Shown piece after piece: positions 3,252-12,800 of a stretch of DNA of 21,144 nt. Both the position numbers and the translations under genes were made by a program. The DNA comes from a virus. The stretch covers positions 1 through 21,144 of IMG/VR virus record IMGVR_UViG_3300044637_002055. The stretch is one strand, 5' to 3'. Every line of letters begins with the position of its first letter. Position 1 is the stretch's first letter. Under the pieces are notes generated by a model. That model saw nothing but the letters and a program-made list of their open reading frames with translations, was not told the origin of the DNA and searched no databases.

Positions 3252-6200
3252 ATGGCTAATTGTAGTCCAAAAAAAGATCAAATTGTTAAAACTTTAACTG
3301 GTACATACCCACCATGTCCAACACCAGCAGAAGGAGAAACTGCAACTCCCAAAATCGAAACATTTGGACCATATACTGACAAATATTGGTTTGAGGTAAG
3401 ACCACCTCTTGCACGAAAGACTATTACAAATGGTAGCAAGAAGGAAAAACTAGTTAAGACTGTTATTCAAATTCCTGCTCTTGATGCAGAGAATGCTGAT
3501 GGTGATATTGTAAACTTTATTGATCAAGAGTTTTATCAACAAGAATACGTTTTTGAAAATAATAAATCCAAACCAGTCTATGAAAGAGTTTGTAAAGCAG
3601 ATAAAGTATACGACGAACAATACTTCTATCATATTTTTGAATGGCCATTAGAGCACGATATTCAGGAAAGAACCGTTGGTGGTATTATTGAAACTACTCC
3701 ACCAACCAGCACAGACCCTGAGGCACCAGCACCTTGCCCAGAATATGCAGCATCCAGTACCAGCGTCAGCGGCACATTCACACTTGCTAGAGTAGACAGT
3801 GAAGTAATTGGCCTACCTGAAGGTAGTATTGCATACCATGGAGGTACACTCGACAATAAAATATTCTTTTATTATAAAAAACAAACAGATTTAAATAACA
3901 TTGTTTCAGTCAATACCAATATGATTGCTGTTGGTGATGTCATCAACGGTTGGACGGTAGACAAAGTAGTCAACTATAACTCTGAGCACTTTGATCAAAA
4001 ATCTTTGAGAACCACAGAGTCTGTTAGAAGGAGAGTTTCTAAGGTTTCTGAGAAGAACAAGACTCCTGGGTTTATCTTCATCAACAAAAATGATGGAGCA
4101 GAAGATAGAAAAATCAATGTCGGTGATTTAGTAACTGGCTATGGTATTCAAAAAGAGACCTACGTAGATAGTGTTCAAGGACTTAAAATCTTTCTTACTA
4201 AACCTCTTAAGTATAAAAACAAGAGAAGAGTTAGAAACGTAAAGTTTACCAATACTGGTCTTGCAAATAACATTTCAAACCAAATCTTATGCTATGCAGA
4301 GATTAGTGGTGGTAGTGCTCCATTCGTAAAAGATCAATACTATTCTAAGGATACTCCAAGTACACCTCAAAGTACTAGTATTGTTTATCATGTATTTGAT
4401 AATAAAAAGAACAAAGATATTCAACTGACTACCACCAAAGATATTAGAGTACAAGCAAAGAACAAGAATGATGAAGGTGGTTCTGATGATTCTGAAAATA
4501 GAAAGTATTACCTAGTCACATTCTTAGATCAGACTACTATTAGTAACAAGAATGATGTTCAGATCACTATCACAGATGATCAAAGTGCTTCTGGTAGTGA
4601 TACATCATTTAGATTTGTATCTAAAGTTGAAGTAGTAAACAATAAAAGCTTTAAGGTTTGGTTCAAAACAGATGATAATAAGGTTAATACCTTTGTTCGT
4701 GGCTGGAATGTAACCAGAGTTCCTGGAGGTGCTAATGTTCCAACAAATACAATTCAGGTTATTGCTGGTAAAGGCATAGTAGATCGCTCTGCCGTCTGTG
4801 GAGTTTATGTCAGTAATGATAAAAAGTTCTATACTTATACACCATTATTCTATTCTAGAGATGGATTTTGTGAATCTACTTACTTAGAAGATGATGATGG
4901 TAAGTTTATACTTGGTAGTGTTATTCTAGATGATGGCAGTTATTACTTACAGCAGCAATTCTTATGTGTTGCTCCTGCAGGTGATGCTGCATATCAGGTG
5001 AATAATGTGTTCTGGACGTATTTTAACCGCCCAGCAGAGAAAAATGAGCTTGCTACTTGGGTTTCTAGGCTTGCTGAGTCCAATTTTCTTACAGTTCAAC
5101 AGGAAATTGTTGATACTGAGAAGGTAAAACTTGGAACTCGCACTGTTTTAGCAATAAAAGACTCTGAATGTGACAACAACATCACTCCAGACTACTCAAA
5201 AGTCTACTATCCACATAGTGAATTTAATACTTTTAATGAATATATTGCACCAATCACAAATGATACTATATTTGATCCTTGTCTTGACACAAAAACTCCA
5301 AAATCTTACAGCAAAGAAGAGCTTGACAACGTAATTAAATCAAATTTACAGGGCAATTTTAATCTTGCAAGCATCAATCTACCTGAGGAAATGTACAAAC
5401 AAGTCATTTCCAACGAAAATTCACTACAAAATACTCTATTAAAGGCTATCGAGACTATTGGTGGGTCTGTACCAAAGAAAACAACCATTCCAAACCTACC
5501 TCCACAGATTGAAGGTGAAGATAAATCTAGTCAAGTCTTCAAAACTGAAGCTGCATATCGTATTCCACCTAGGTTTAAATCATTAGAATACGTCATTGAG
5601 GACTTTAGTTTTGTTGATGATTCTGCATTATTCCCAGATTCTGATGAAAATAACATAAAAATTCAGATCAAATCTATTCCTCGCTGGACTGGTTCAATTT
5701 CTCCATCAAGTGGAGCTGGTTGGCAAGCTAATGTTAATACTGTTGGAGGATTTATTAATACAATAACTATTTCTGCTGTACCATTTGTAGTTCCCATAGG
5801 TGGTGGCACAATTAAATGGGCAAAAGGAGTTTTAGCTCCAGGAGGAGAAGAAAAAGAAATACCACTTCCAGAAGTATTATGGCACGGCGAAGGCACAAAC
5901 TATCAAGTTACTTTTGAAAAAACTCTAAACTTCAGAGTAAATGAAGTCAGCAAGAATCTTTCTAATGCAGTCAAGAACAAAGGTAATCCATATATGGATG
6001 AACCTCCATATGCAAAGCTTACTCAAGAATTAAAACCATCTGATACTACAATTACAGTAGATAGTACTCATCAATTTATTTCTGCAGGTTACTTAATTAT
6101 TCCAAAATTTATTGTGAAAAAGGAAATCAATCCAGAAACTAGAAATGAAACTCTATACCATTACTATCTTGGTGAAGAGATTATCTATTATAGAGACAAG

Positions 6201-6536
6201 ACAGAAACACAATTCTTGCAGTGTACAAGAGGAATGTTTAGTACTACAGCATCATTTGAGAAGACTGCAAATTCTGGAGACATAGAATCTGGAGTTACAT
6301 ATATAATTAAGAGTCTCGGATCTATCAACTGGAAAGATTACGGTGCTCCAGATGGATATACAGTAGGAACTGTATTTACTGCAACATCTGATGGATCTGG
6401 AACTGCTGAAAGTGGAGAAGTATACTTATTTGAAAGTACGATGACTCCATTTACAGGAAGTAATTATGCAATCAATAGTTATCAGAAAAATAACTACTTG
6501 TCTCAATTCTGGCCTATTTCTATTCAGGACAAATAA
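3252..6536 (+). CDS. Large unrecognised virion-type protein upstream of PAAR
   Basis: The 1094-residue product is not matched to a known family. It starts MANCSPKKDQIVKTLTG with no signal peptide and is rich in Asp, Asn, Thr and Lys in beta-type patterns. Two C-terminal modules point to a tail or fibre protein. Around residues 945-1000 there is a GYLIIP...GEEIIYYRDKTETQFLQCTRG block, also present in the 2489-residue protein. Around residues 1016-1055 there is TYIIKSLGSINWKDYGAP...GTVFTAT, a small repeat type I recall from many phage tail proteins. It lies directly upstream of the PAAR spike gene (2-base gap), so a role in the baseplate, central spike or attached fibres is inferred. Its Shine-Dalgarno-like AGGAG (3230-3234) is 17 bases away; a six-codon upstream frame intervenes. 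Confidence 0.7.
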   Translation: MANCSPKKDQIVKTLTGTYPPCPTPAEGETATPKIETFGPYTDKYWFEVRPPLARKTITNGSKKEKLVKTVIQIPALDAENADGDIVNFIDQEFYQQEYVFENNKSKPVYERVCKADKVYDEQYFYHIFEWPLEHDIQERTVGGIIETTPPTSTDPEAPAPCPEYAASSTSVSGTFTLARVDSEVIGLPEGSIAYHGGTLDNKIFFYYKKQTDLNNIVSVNTNMIAVGDVINGWTVDKVVNYNSEHFDQKSLRTTESVRRRVSKVSEKNKTPGFIFINKNDGAEDRKINVGDLVTGYGIQKETYVDSVQGLKIFLTKPLKYKNKRRVRNVKFTNTGLANNISNQILCYAEISGGSAPFVKDQYYSKDTPSTPQSTSIVYHVFDNKKNKDIQLTTTKDIRVQAKNKNDEGGSDDSENRKYYLVTFLDQTTISNKNDVQITITDDQSASGSDTSFRFVSKVEVVNNKSFKVWFKTDDNKVNTFVRGWNVTRVPGGANVPTNTIQVIAGKGIVDRSAVCGVYVSNDKKFYTYTPLFYSRDGFCESTYLEDDDGKFILGSVILDDGSYYLQQQFLCVAPAGDAAYQVNNVFWTYFNRPAEKNELATWVSRLAESNFLTVQQEIVDTEKVKLGTRTVLAIKDSECDNNITPDYSKVYYPHSEFNTFNEYIAPITNDTIFDPCLDTKTPKSYSKEELDNVIKSNLQGNFNLASINLPEEMYKQVISNENSLQNTLLKAIETIGGSVPKKTTIPNLPPQIEGEDKSSQVFKTEAAYRIPPRFKSLEYVIEDFSFVDDSALFPDSDENNIKIQIKSIPRWTGSISPSSGAGWQANVNTVGGFINTITISAVPFVVPIGGGTIKWAKGVLAPGGEEKEIPLPEVLWHGEGTNYQVTFEKTLNFRVNEVSKNLSNAVKNKGNPYMDEPPYAKLTQELKPSDTTITVDSTHQFISAGYLIIPKFIVKKEINPETRNETLYHYYLGEEIIYYRDKTETQFLQCTRGMFSTTASFEKTANSGDIESGVTYIIKSLGSINWKDYGAPDGYTVGTVFTATSDGSGTAESGEVYLFESTMTPFTGSNYAINSYQKNNYLSQFWPISIQDK

Positions 6537-6538
6537 AC

Positions 6539-6862
6539 ATGACAAGACCGATAGCAGCATTAGGAAATCCAGATTCTATTTCGTTTAGACCATGTTGTGT
6601 CTATCCACCCAACGTCGTAACTCCCATTGCATCCACGGTATTTTCCAATGGAAGGCCCAGAGCCAAGGCAGGAGACGTTCTAACCCCTGCTCCAGGCTTT
6701 CCTACGTGCCCTGACACAAGCTGTGCCCCTCTCGCAAGGGCTATCATAGCCCCAAGCAAGGTCTTTGTTAACGGAAGGCCATCTGCTCATGTAGGGGACT
6801 TGACAAATCCGGCTTCTCCACGTACAATATTACCTGCCCCCACAAACCTATTCGTGAACTGA
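6539..6862 (+). CDS. PAAR-repeat baseplate spike-tip protein (T4 gp5.4-like)
   Basis: This 107-residue protein has the repeated signature of PAAR proteins: FSNGRPRAKAGD (35-46) and FVNGRPSAHVGD (76-87), with Pro/Gly-rich turns and the opening RPIAALGNPDS. PAAR proteins form a sharp cone that caps the central membrane-piercing spike of contractile tails, in T4 gp5.4 on top of gp5, and are usually held by a zinc ion bound to His and Cys. His84 and the cysteines at 19, 20, 57 and 62 are candidates here; the exact ligands are inferred. AGGAC lies about 10 bases before the ATG. The gene is noticeably richer in G+C (hand count 35 of 60 at 6661-6720) than its neighbours. The next gene starts 1 base after its stop. 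Confidence 0.9.
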   Translation: MTRPIAALGNPDSISFRPCCVYPPNVVTPIASTVFSNGRPRAKAGDVLTPAPGFPTCPDTSCAPLARAIIAPSKVFVNGRPSAHVGDLTNPASPRTILPAPTNLFVN

Positions 6863-6863
6863 C

Positions 6864-7007
6864 ATGGCAAAAGCACCTAGTTTCAACAAGTCTGGCTACA
6901 CTCCAGGAAATCCCAAAATGACCCGTCAAGGTCGTTCAAAGAACACCCGACTTTCTGCTACAAGTCGTAATGGTCGGAAAAAAGCCTATCGAGGTCAAGG
7001 TCGATAA
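6864..7007 (+). CDS. Tiny very basic conserved-looking phage protein (47 aa)
   Basis: The product is 47 residues, beginning MAKAPSFNKSGYTPGNPK and continuing MTRQGRSKNTRLSATSRNGRKK to end YRGQGR. It is strongly basic (Arg/Lys) with Gly, Ser and Asn and should be disordered. I recall very similar short proteins beside structural genes in other cyanomyoviruses, but no function is known to me. Basic short proteins may bind nucleic acid or acidic virion surfaces; this is inference. It starts 1 base after the PAAR stop and is followed at once by an intrinsic terminator, so it ends that transcription unit. Its composition resembles the PAAR gene. Confidence 0.75.
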   Translation: MAKAPSFNKSGYTPGNPKMTRQGRSKNTRLSATSRNGRKKAYRGQGR

Positions 7008-7017
7008 TACAGTATTT

Positions 7018-7040
7018 GGAGGTCTATGACCTCCTTTTTT
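7018..7040 (+). terminator. Intrinsic (Rho-independent) terminator
   Basis: GGAGGTC pairs with GACCTCC around a 3-base TAT loop, followed directly by six T. It is the only textbook intrinsic terminator in the window and separates the PAAR unit from the wedge genes. Confidence 0.9.
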
Positions 7041-7044
7041 ATTA

Positions 7045-7051
7045 ATAAATA
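7045..7051 (+). promoter_or_regulatory. T4-type late promoter-like ATAAATA
   Basis: TTAATAAATA lies just past the terminator and 60 bases before the next ATG. T4 late promoters use TATAAATA, and cyanomyovirus late promoters a similar box. The same heptamer also occurs by chance inside genes of this AT-rich window (near 9406 and 17166), so position is the main support. Confidence 0.5.
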
Positions 7052-7111
7052 CTACCGAAGGGATAGCAACCCCTTTAAAAGTTCTGTTAGACCCATTTTT
7101 GGAGAAAACAG

Positions 7112-7267
7112 ATGGCAATGCATCCAAATCCCGATAGGGACACCACATACATGAAAACTATGTGGGGAACAACTAGATTAGTTACTGACTACGTTCCTCA
7201 AAAATCTCAAAAATCAAAAAAATATAGTATTGATTACTGTGAATACTTTGAGGATGTATCTAAATAG
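7112..7267 (+). CDS. Small hypothetical phage protein (51 aa)
   Basis: The product is 51 residues: it begins MAMHPNPDRDTTYMKTMWGT and ends KYSIDYCEYFEDVSK. It is not recognised. The N-terminal half is Met/His/Pro-rich, the middle Lys/Gln-rich (PQKSQKSKK) and the end acidic and aromatic. The start has a good Shine-Dalgarno, GGAGA at 7101-7105, 6 bases upstream, which supports real translation despite the short length. It sits between the intrinsic terminator with late-promoter-like box and the gp25-like gene, so it would be first in the wedge transcript. A second ATG two codons in is an alternative start. Confidence 0.65.
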   Translation: MAMHPNPDRDTTYMKTMWGTTRLVTDYVPQKSQKSKKYSIDYCEYFEDVSK

Positions 7268-7293
7268 TTTATAACTACTAGTTTTTTACCTTA

Positions 7294-7710
7294 ATGTCCA
7301 TCGTTTCTCAAGAATTAGGCAAAATTTCTAGGTCTTTTAAAGACATTAGCTTAAATTTTGGTTTAAATCCAGTCACAAAGGACATTGTGGTGCTAAAAAA
7401 CGAGGAAGCTATTAAGCAATCAGTTAAAAATTTAGTTTTAACTAAATTGGGTGAGAGATTATTCAACCCATTAATTGGAACTGATACTACTAGCTACCTC
7501 TTTGAACTCAATTCCACATTTTCTGCAAATTCTTTGATTAAAGAAATTGAAAATGTGCTTCTTACATATGAACCAAGAATTACATTAGAAAACATCACTG
7601 TAAATAATGAAGATGATTCTGATGAATTTGACGTAAGTATAGATTATTTTATCGTCGGACTGCCCCCAGTTGTGCAAAACGTAGACTTTATCCTCGTAAG
7701 AGAAAGCTAA
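7294..7710 (+). CDS. 25: Baseplate wedge subunit, T4 gp25-like
   Basis: This 138-residue protein (T4 gp25 is 132) belongs to the GPW/gp25 family, which also includes TssE of type VI secretion. The family core LVLTKLGERLFNPLIGT (47-63) and the diagnostic EPR motif (E93-P94-R95, in YEPRI) are both present, as is the acidic C-terminal strand region ending VDFILVRES. In T4, gp25 clamps gp6 and gp53 in the wedge and contacts the first sheath ring, so it helps trigger sheath assembly. No Shine-Dalgarno is visible before the ATG (TTTTACCTTA). Three bases separate its stop from the gp6-like gene, fitting joint translation. Confidence 0.92.
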   Translation: MSIVSQELGKISRSFKDISLNFGLNPVTKDIVVLKNEEAIKQSVKNLVLTKLGERLFNPLIGTDTTSYLFELNSTFSANSLIKEIENVLLTYEPRITLENITVNNEDDSDEFDVSIDYFIVGLPPVVQNVDFILVRES

Positions 7711-7713
7711 TAA

Positions 7714-9882
7714 ATGGAACTACCTACTATCTCTGCATTAGAATTCGATCAAATCAGAGAATCCATTAAAAATTACATCAAAACCAAGACAGACTTCAAA
7801 GATTATGACTTTGAAGGATCTAATTTGGCTATGTTGGTGGATGTGCTGGCATACAACAGCATGTATTCATCATACAATATCAACATGGTAGCCAATGAGC
7901 TAAACTTGGATACTGCTGTTTTGCGTGATAATGTAGTTTCACATGCCAAGAGATTAGGATATACACCAAATTCATATACTTCAGCAAAAGTAAATTATAA
8001 CATTACAGTAAATAACGTACAATTATATAAATCAGTTACAGTAGACGCTGGACCTATATTCTCAACTACACAAAACAACAAAAACTATACATTTCTATTA
8101 CGAAACAAATTAAACATTAATACTCAAGGAAACAATGCAGTTACCTTTAGTAATGTAGAGTTAATAGAAGGATCAGAATTTAGTATCAGGTATACTGTAG
8201 ACAATTCAAATGAAAATCAAAGATTTTTCATTCCAAACAATTATGTAGATGCAGATACTATCAAAGTTTTTGTAATTTCCGACCCAGGAACCAACTTAGA
8301 AGTTGAATATGAGAGAAAATTAGGTATTGTTGGAATTACAGCATCCGATAGAGTATTTTTTGTTGAAGAAGTTCAAGATCAAAAATATGAAGTAATATTT
8401 GGTGATGATGTAATTGGTAGAAAACTACAAAATGGTGAAGTAATTGTAATCAAATACATCGTATCCAGTGGGTCTGAATCAAATCAAATTTCAACATCAG
8501 AATTAAAGTTTATTGGTGTAGTGACCGGGGATACCACGAGTATCGCTGCAAGTAATATTTCCACAACTGCATTAAGTACAAAAACAGATGGTGGATCTGA
8601 GTTTGAATCCATCAAATCTATCAAATACAGAGCACCTAGATATTATGCGTCTCAGCAAAGAGCAGTAGTAAATAGTGACTATGAAAGTATTCTTCAAAAT
8701 ATTTACGCAAATGCAGATTTAATCAGAGTTATTGGTGGAGAAACCAAATCACCACCAGAATTTGGCAAAGTGTTTATATCAATAAAGCCAAAAATTGGTT
8801 CTACAATTTCATTAGTAGAAAAAAATAAAATTGCAATGGAATTGAAGAAATATGCTGTAGGTTCAATAACTCCAGTTATTGAAGATGCTGTTCCATTTTT
8901 CATAGATTTATATATTGACGTAATATATGACCAAACTAAAACCAATAAAGATAAATTAACTCTGATAAATTTAACAAGACAGATTATATCAGACTACAAC
9001 TTAGATGATGAATTTAAAAACTTTAATGGTATATTTTCATCTTCAAAATTAATATGTTTAATTAGAGATATTGAGCCAGCGGTTAAGTTTGTCATTTTAA
9101 AACCAATCTTTAGAAGATTAGTTCAATTATTTGAGAATGTTCACTATAGATACAAGTTAAATTTCTATACCAGATTAAAAAATAATATTGACACAAAATA
9201 TACTCTAATTAGCGAGCCATTTTGCATCAAAGGTTATAATGCACCTTTATTCTTAGCTGCATTTTCAAATAATTTTTCTGGATGTGAAAAAGATGGTGCT
9301 GTATACTTAATTACAGAGAAAGAAAGAGTAATTGCTATTGCAGGTACTATAAATTATGAAACTGGTGTTGTAGAATTTGACTTAACTGCCTGTCAGACCA
9401 GTCCAATAAATATCTATGTTATTCCAGATAATCCAGACATAACAACAGGAGCAGACACATACCCATCAATTCAACCAGTTGAAGTTGAATACATTGATAT
9501 ATCAAGTATATCAGGACCTACTCGCCCCACCATCAAACCATTGTCAAATCCAAATACATTAATTCCAACTCCAAATCCATCTGGAGATCCACTTGGCAAT
9601 AATCCAACTAATGATATTCCAGGAAGTACTACAACTAATCCAGATGGTAGTGTGACTAATGTAGCTGACGATGGAACAGCAACTACAACCAATCCAGATG
9701 GAACTCAAACCATAGAACCACCAACTGATCCAGTAGATCCTTGTATTGCACTATACGAAAAAATTGAAGCTCAAGGATATATTGATAATGCAACTGAGCA
9801 AAAACTTGCAGAGTATGGATGTCCTCCACCGGATCCAAATATTGAAGACTTCACTCCAGTTACCCCAGATATCTGCTCATGA
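7714..9882 (+). CDS. 6: Baseplate wedge subunit, T4 gp6-like, with Pro/Thr-rich tail
   Basis: This 722-residue protein (T4 gp6 is about 660) starts with the strongly conserved gp6/baseplate-J-like region: FEGSNLAMLVDVLAYNSMY, then NMVANELNLDTAVLRDNV and HAKRLGYTP (about residues 30-83). The middle has GDDVIGRKLQNGEVIVIKYI and YRAPRYYASQQRAVVNSDYE, also typical of this family. gp6 dimers join neighbouring wedges into the ring of the contractile-tail baseplate. From about residue 590 the chain becomes Pro/Asn/Thr-rich with two TTTNPDG(S/T) repeats, then DPCIALYEKIEAQGYI and CPPPDP, ending PDICS. This tail is not part of the gp6 core that I know. The TGA overlaps the next ATG (ATGA at 9879-9882), so the gp7-like protein is probably translationally coupled. 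Confidence 0.92.
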   Translation: MELPTISALEFDQIRESIKNYIKTKTDFKDYDFEGSNLAMLVDVLAYNSMYSSYNINMVANELNLDTAVLRDNVVSHAKRLGYTPNSYTSAKVNYNITVNNVQLYKSVTVDAGPIFSTTQNNKNYTFLLRNKLNINTQGNNAVTFSNVELIEGSEFSIRYTVDNSNENQRFFIPNNYVDADTIKVFVISDPGTNLEVEYERKLGIVGITASDRVFFVEEVQDQKYEVIFGDDVIGRKLQNGEVIVIKYIVSSGSESNQISTSELKFIGVVTGDTTSIAASNISTTALSTKTDGGSEFESIKSIKYRAPRYYASQQRAVVNSDYESILQNIYANADLIRVIGGETKSPPEFGKVFISIKPKIGSTISLVEKNKIAMELKKYAVGSITPVIEDAVPFFIDLYIDVIYDQTKTNKDKLTLINLTRQIISDYNLDDEFKNFNGIFSSSKLICLIRDIEPAVKFVILKPIFRRLVQLFENVHYRYKLNFYTRLKNNIDTKYTLISEPFCIKGYNAPLFLAAFSNNFSGCEKDGAVYLITEKERVIAIAGTINYETGVVEFDLTACQTSPINIYVIPDNPDITTGADTYPSIQPVEVEYIDISSISGPTRPTIKPLSNPNTLIPTPNPSGDPLGNNPTNDIPGSTTTNPDGSVTNVADDGTATTTNPDGTQTIEPPTDPVDPCIALYEKIEAQGYIDNATEQKLAEYGCPPPDPNIEDFTPVTPDICS

Positions 9883-12800
9883 CCAGTACAAAAGAAAAAA
9901 TTGTAAATATTTCTTCACTGATTGAACAGCAGTTACCAGATTTCGTTAGTGAGTCCAATCCCAAATTCGTATCATTTCTGAGTTCATATTATGAATCTCA
10001 AGAAATTAAGTATAACTCATTAGATTTAATCACTAATTTAATTGATTATTATAATATTGGAAGCTATTCAATCAGTAGCTTAACTCAATATACTAATTTA
10101 CAATCTGCGATTACTGAAACTTCTGATACAATCACTGTTACTAGCACTCATGGGTTTCCAGCAAAGAATGGATATATTAGTATTAATGGTGAAATAATTT
10201 TTTACAAAGAAAAGACTGCAACACAGTTTAAAAATTGTGTTCGTGGTACAGCAGCGTTTATATTTGAAAGTATTCCATATAGTCAGGTTGTATACAAGCA
10301 AGGTATTGTAGCATCCTCACACACATCAGGTTCTCAAGTTGTAAATATTGCATACTATTTTACTCAAGAATTTTTAAAAAGAATTAAATCTGAGATTTCT
10401 CCAAATCTACCAGAAGTATTATCAAAAGATTTAAATATAATCACTTTCCTTAAAAATATAAAATCATTCTATTCATCAAAAGGAAGTGAAGAGTCTCATA
10501 AAATTTTATTCAGAATTCTATTTAATGATAAAAAGGTAAAGATACGCTTAACTCCTAGGGGATCTGGTGCATCTATCAACATTGTAAATTATACCGGAAA
10601 AATTGATACCTTTAGTTTAATTTCTGGCGGAACTGAATATTACTATGAAGTAGATGGCAATGGCAATTTAATTTCAGAACCACTTATTGAAATAGTTGGT
10701 TCTGGAACTGGCAAAAAATTGTCTGGAGAAGTATTTGTCCCAAGTTCTGCACAAATGAAAGTCACTGGGATGACTTCATCTGGTACTATTAATCAAGTTA
10801 TAGTTGTTAATGAAGGTGAGAATTATATTGGTCCAATTACTGCAAGAATTAGACCTAGAACTTTTATTCAAGATCAAACAATTTATAATAAAGATTCTGA
10901 TGGAGTTACTACTGCAACTGCTAAAGTAGATACTTGGGATCCTGGTACAAATGAATTAATTCTGTATGATGTAGTTGGATATTTTAAAATTGATGACAAA
11001 ATAATTGGTGAAGGTGGAGAAAATCCAAGAGGATTTATTTCAAAAGCTTATCCGGTAACTGATATCAATAAAGAGGGTAATCCATCTATTGAAATTATAT
11101 CACAAGACCCATTAATTGAGTATCCTAAAAATTACGTATTCAGACCATCCTCTGCAGTATTCTATGAAAGGATATCAATTCGTTGTGAATTACTACCTGC
11201 ATATAGCTCGGTGACTACTTTGGATAATGTGAACTTAATTGAACTAGTTCAATCTAAAGATATTAGTAATAATATTAAAGGTGTAAATTTAGTTGTAACT
11301 GAAATTTTAAAGATAAGTGATAATTTATACGAGTTTGAACTTCAAAAATCACTAAACTACAAAGATTTATACTTACCATCATCTACAGTAGCTACATCTA
11401 CAGTAAATAATATAACTGCAACCTCAAATTCTACAATTTCAGTACAGTCAACATTTAATTACCCAAAAACTAAGGGTAGATTATTTGTCAACGGAAAAAT
11501 TATATCTTATCAGAGTAAAACTAATACTCAATTTTTAAATTGTAAACTAGAAGGTTCTGGATCTGTTAATGTTATAGCAAACAGTGTGGTTCATTTATAT
11601 GGAAGAACATGCCTTACTTTTGGTGAATTATCATACTTTATAAAAGGTTATATTAACGGTGATAGAAAAACTTCTTCTCTAGTATTATTCAGATTGTACG
11701 GCCTTCCATCAAATCCAATAATTGAACAAGGTGGTTCTCTGTATTCTCAAAATGTATTTGAGTTAGAAGTAAATACTCTCAAATTAAATAAAACAATATT
11801 ACAGTCAAAACAATATTCTGGCGGCGAGATAACTGAAGTAATAATAGAAAATCCTGGCAATAATTACAGGGTTAATGACAAATTAATTATAAACAATGCT
11901 GGAAATATCGGCAACGGATTTTCTGCACAGATTTCTAGTGTCAAAGGTAAAAATTTAACTCAGTATAACTTTTCAGTAATTAATGATCAAAATTGTATTG
12001 TATTTACCACAAATCAACCCCATAGTCTTCAAGTTGGAGATAAAGTAAAATTCAATCAAGTTTTAGGAAATCAAACAATCTTTAATGTTGTATCCAATAC
12101 TAAATTTGCCGTAGAGAATACTTTAAATCTGACCAATTTAAGTTTAAATAATCTATCATATATTACCAATTCTGGAACTGCACTAGGACCTATTGCAACT
12201 ATTAATATTTCAAACTATGGTAAAAATTATGCCAAATTACCAGAAGTAGTTGGTATAAACTCTCAATCTGGTTCTGGAGCTATCATTCAATTAAATTCTT
12301 CTAAAGTTGGCAATATAACAAAATTTGCGTATGATTCAGTTGGTGATGAATTGATTGGACATAAAAATACCAAGTATCAACTGAAAATTCCAAACACTGC
12401 AAAAATTATTAATAACTTTGAATTAGACTCCATTGAAGTTGTAAATGGAGGAAATACTTATAACTCAGTGTTAGATAAAGTAAAAGTAAATGGTGTAGTT
12501 GATCCAAATTATGAATTTGAATTAATTGCAGAATCTGGAATTATTAGACAAGTAAATGTAATAAAAAGTAAGTACAACTTAAACGCATTTCCAGAAATTA
12601 CAATTCAAAGTAATTTTGGTGTTGGAGCGGTATTGAAGCCTGTATTGAGAAGAAGAAAACTAAACCAAGGAGATATCTTAACATTTGGATCTCCAGGATC
12701 TTCAGTGAAATGTGAAGTTGTTAGTTTTGATCCAAAATCATCCACATTAGAATATAATGTAACTTCTGGAACTATTTCAGATGGAGCTGTAATCTATGAC

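Noticed and set aside
7058-7077. AAGGG/CCCTT hairpin before the 51-residue gene
   Set aside because: Only five pairs and no T-run; too weak to call regulatory without conservation data.
6539-9882. Type VI secretion or tailocin cluster (PAAR plus gp25/TssE)
   Set aside because: gp6, gp7 and gp8 of T4 type and a DUF4815-type protein follow in phage order; no ATPase, TssJ/L/M or lysis-only arrangement is seen.
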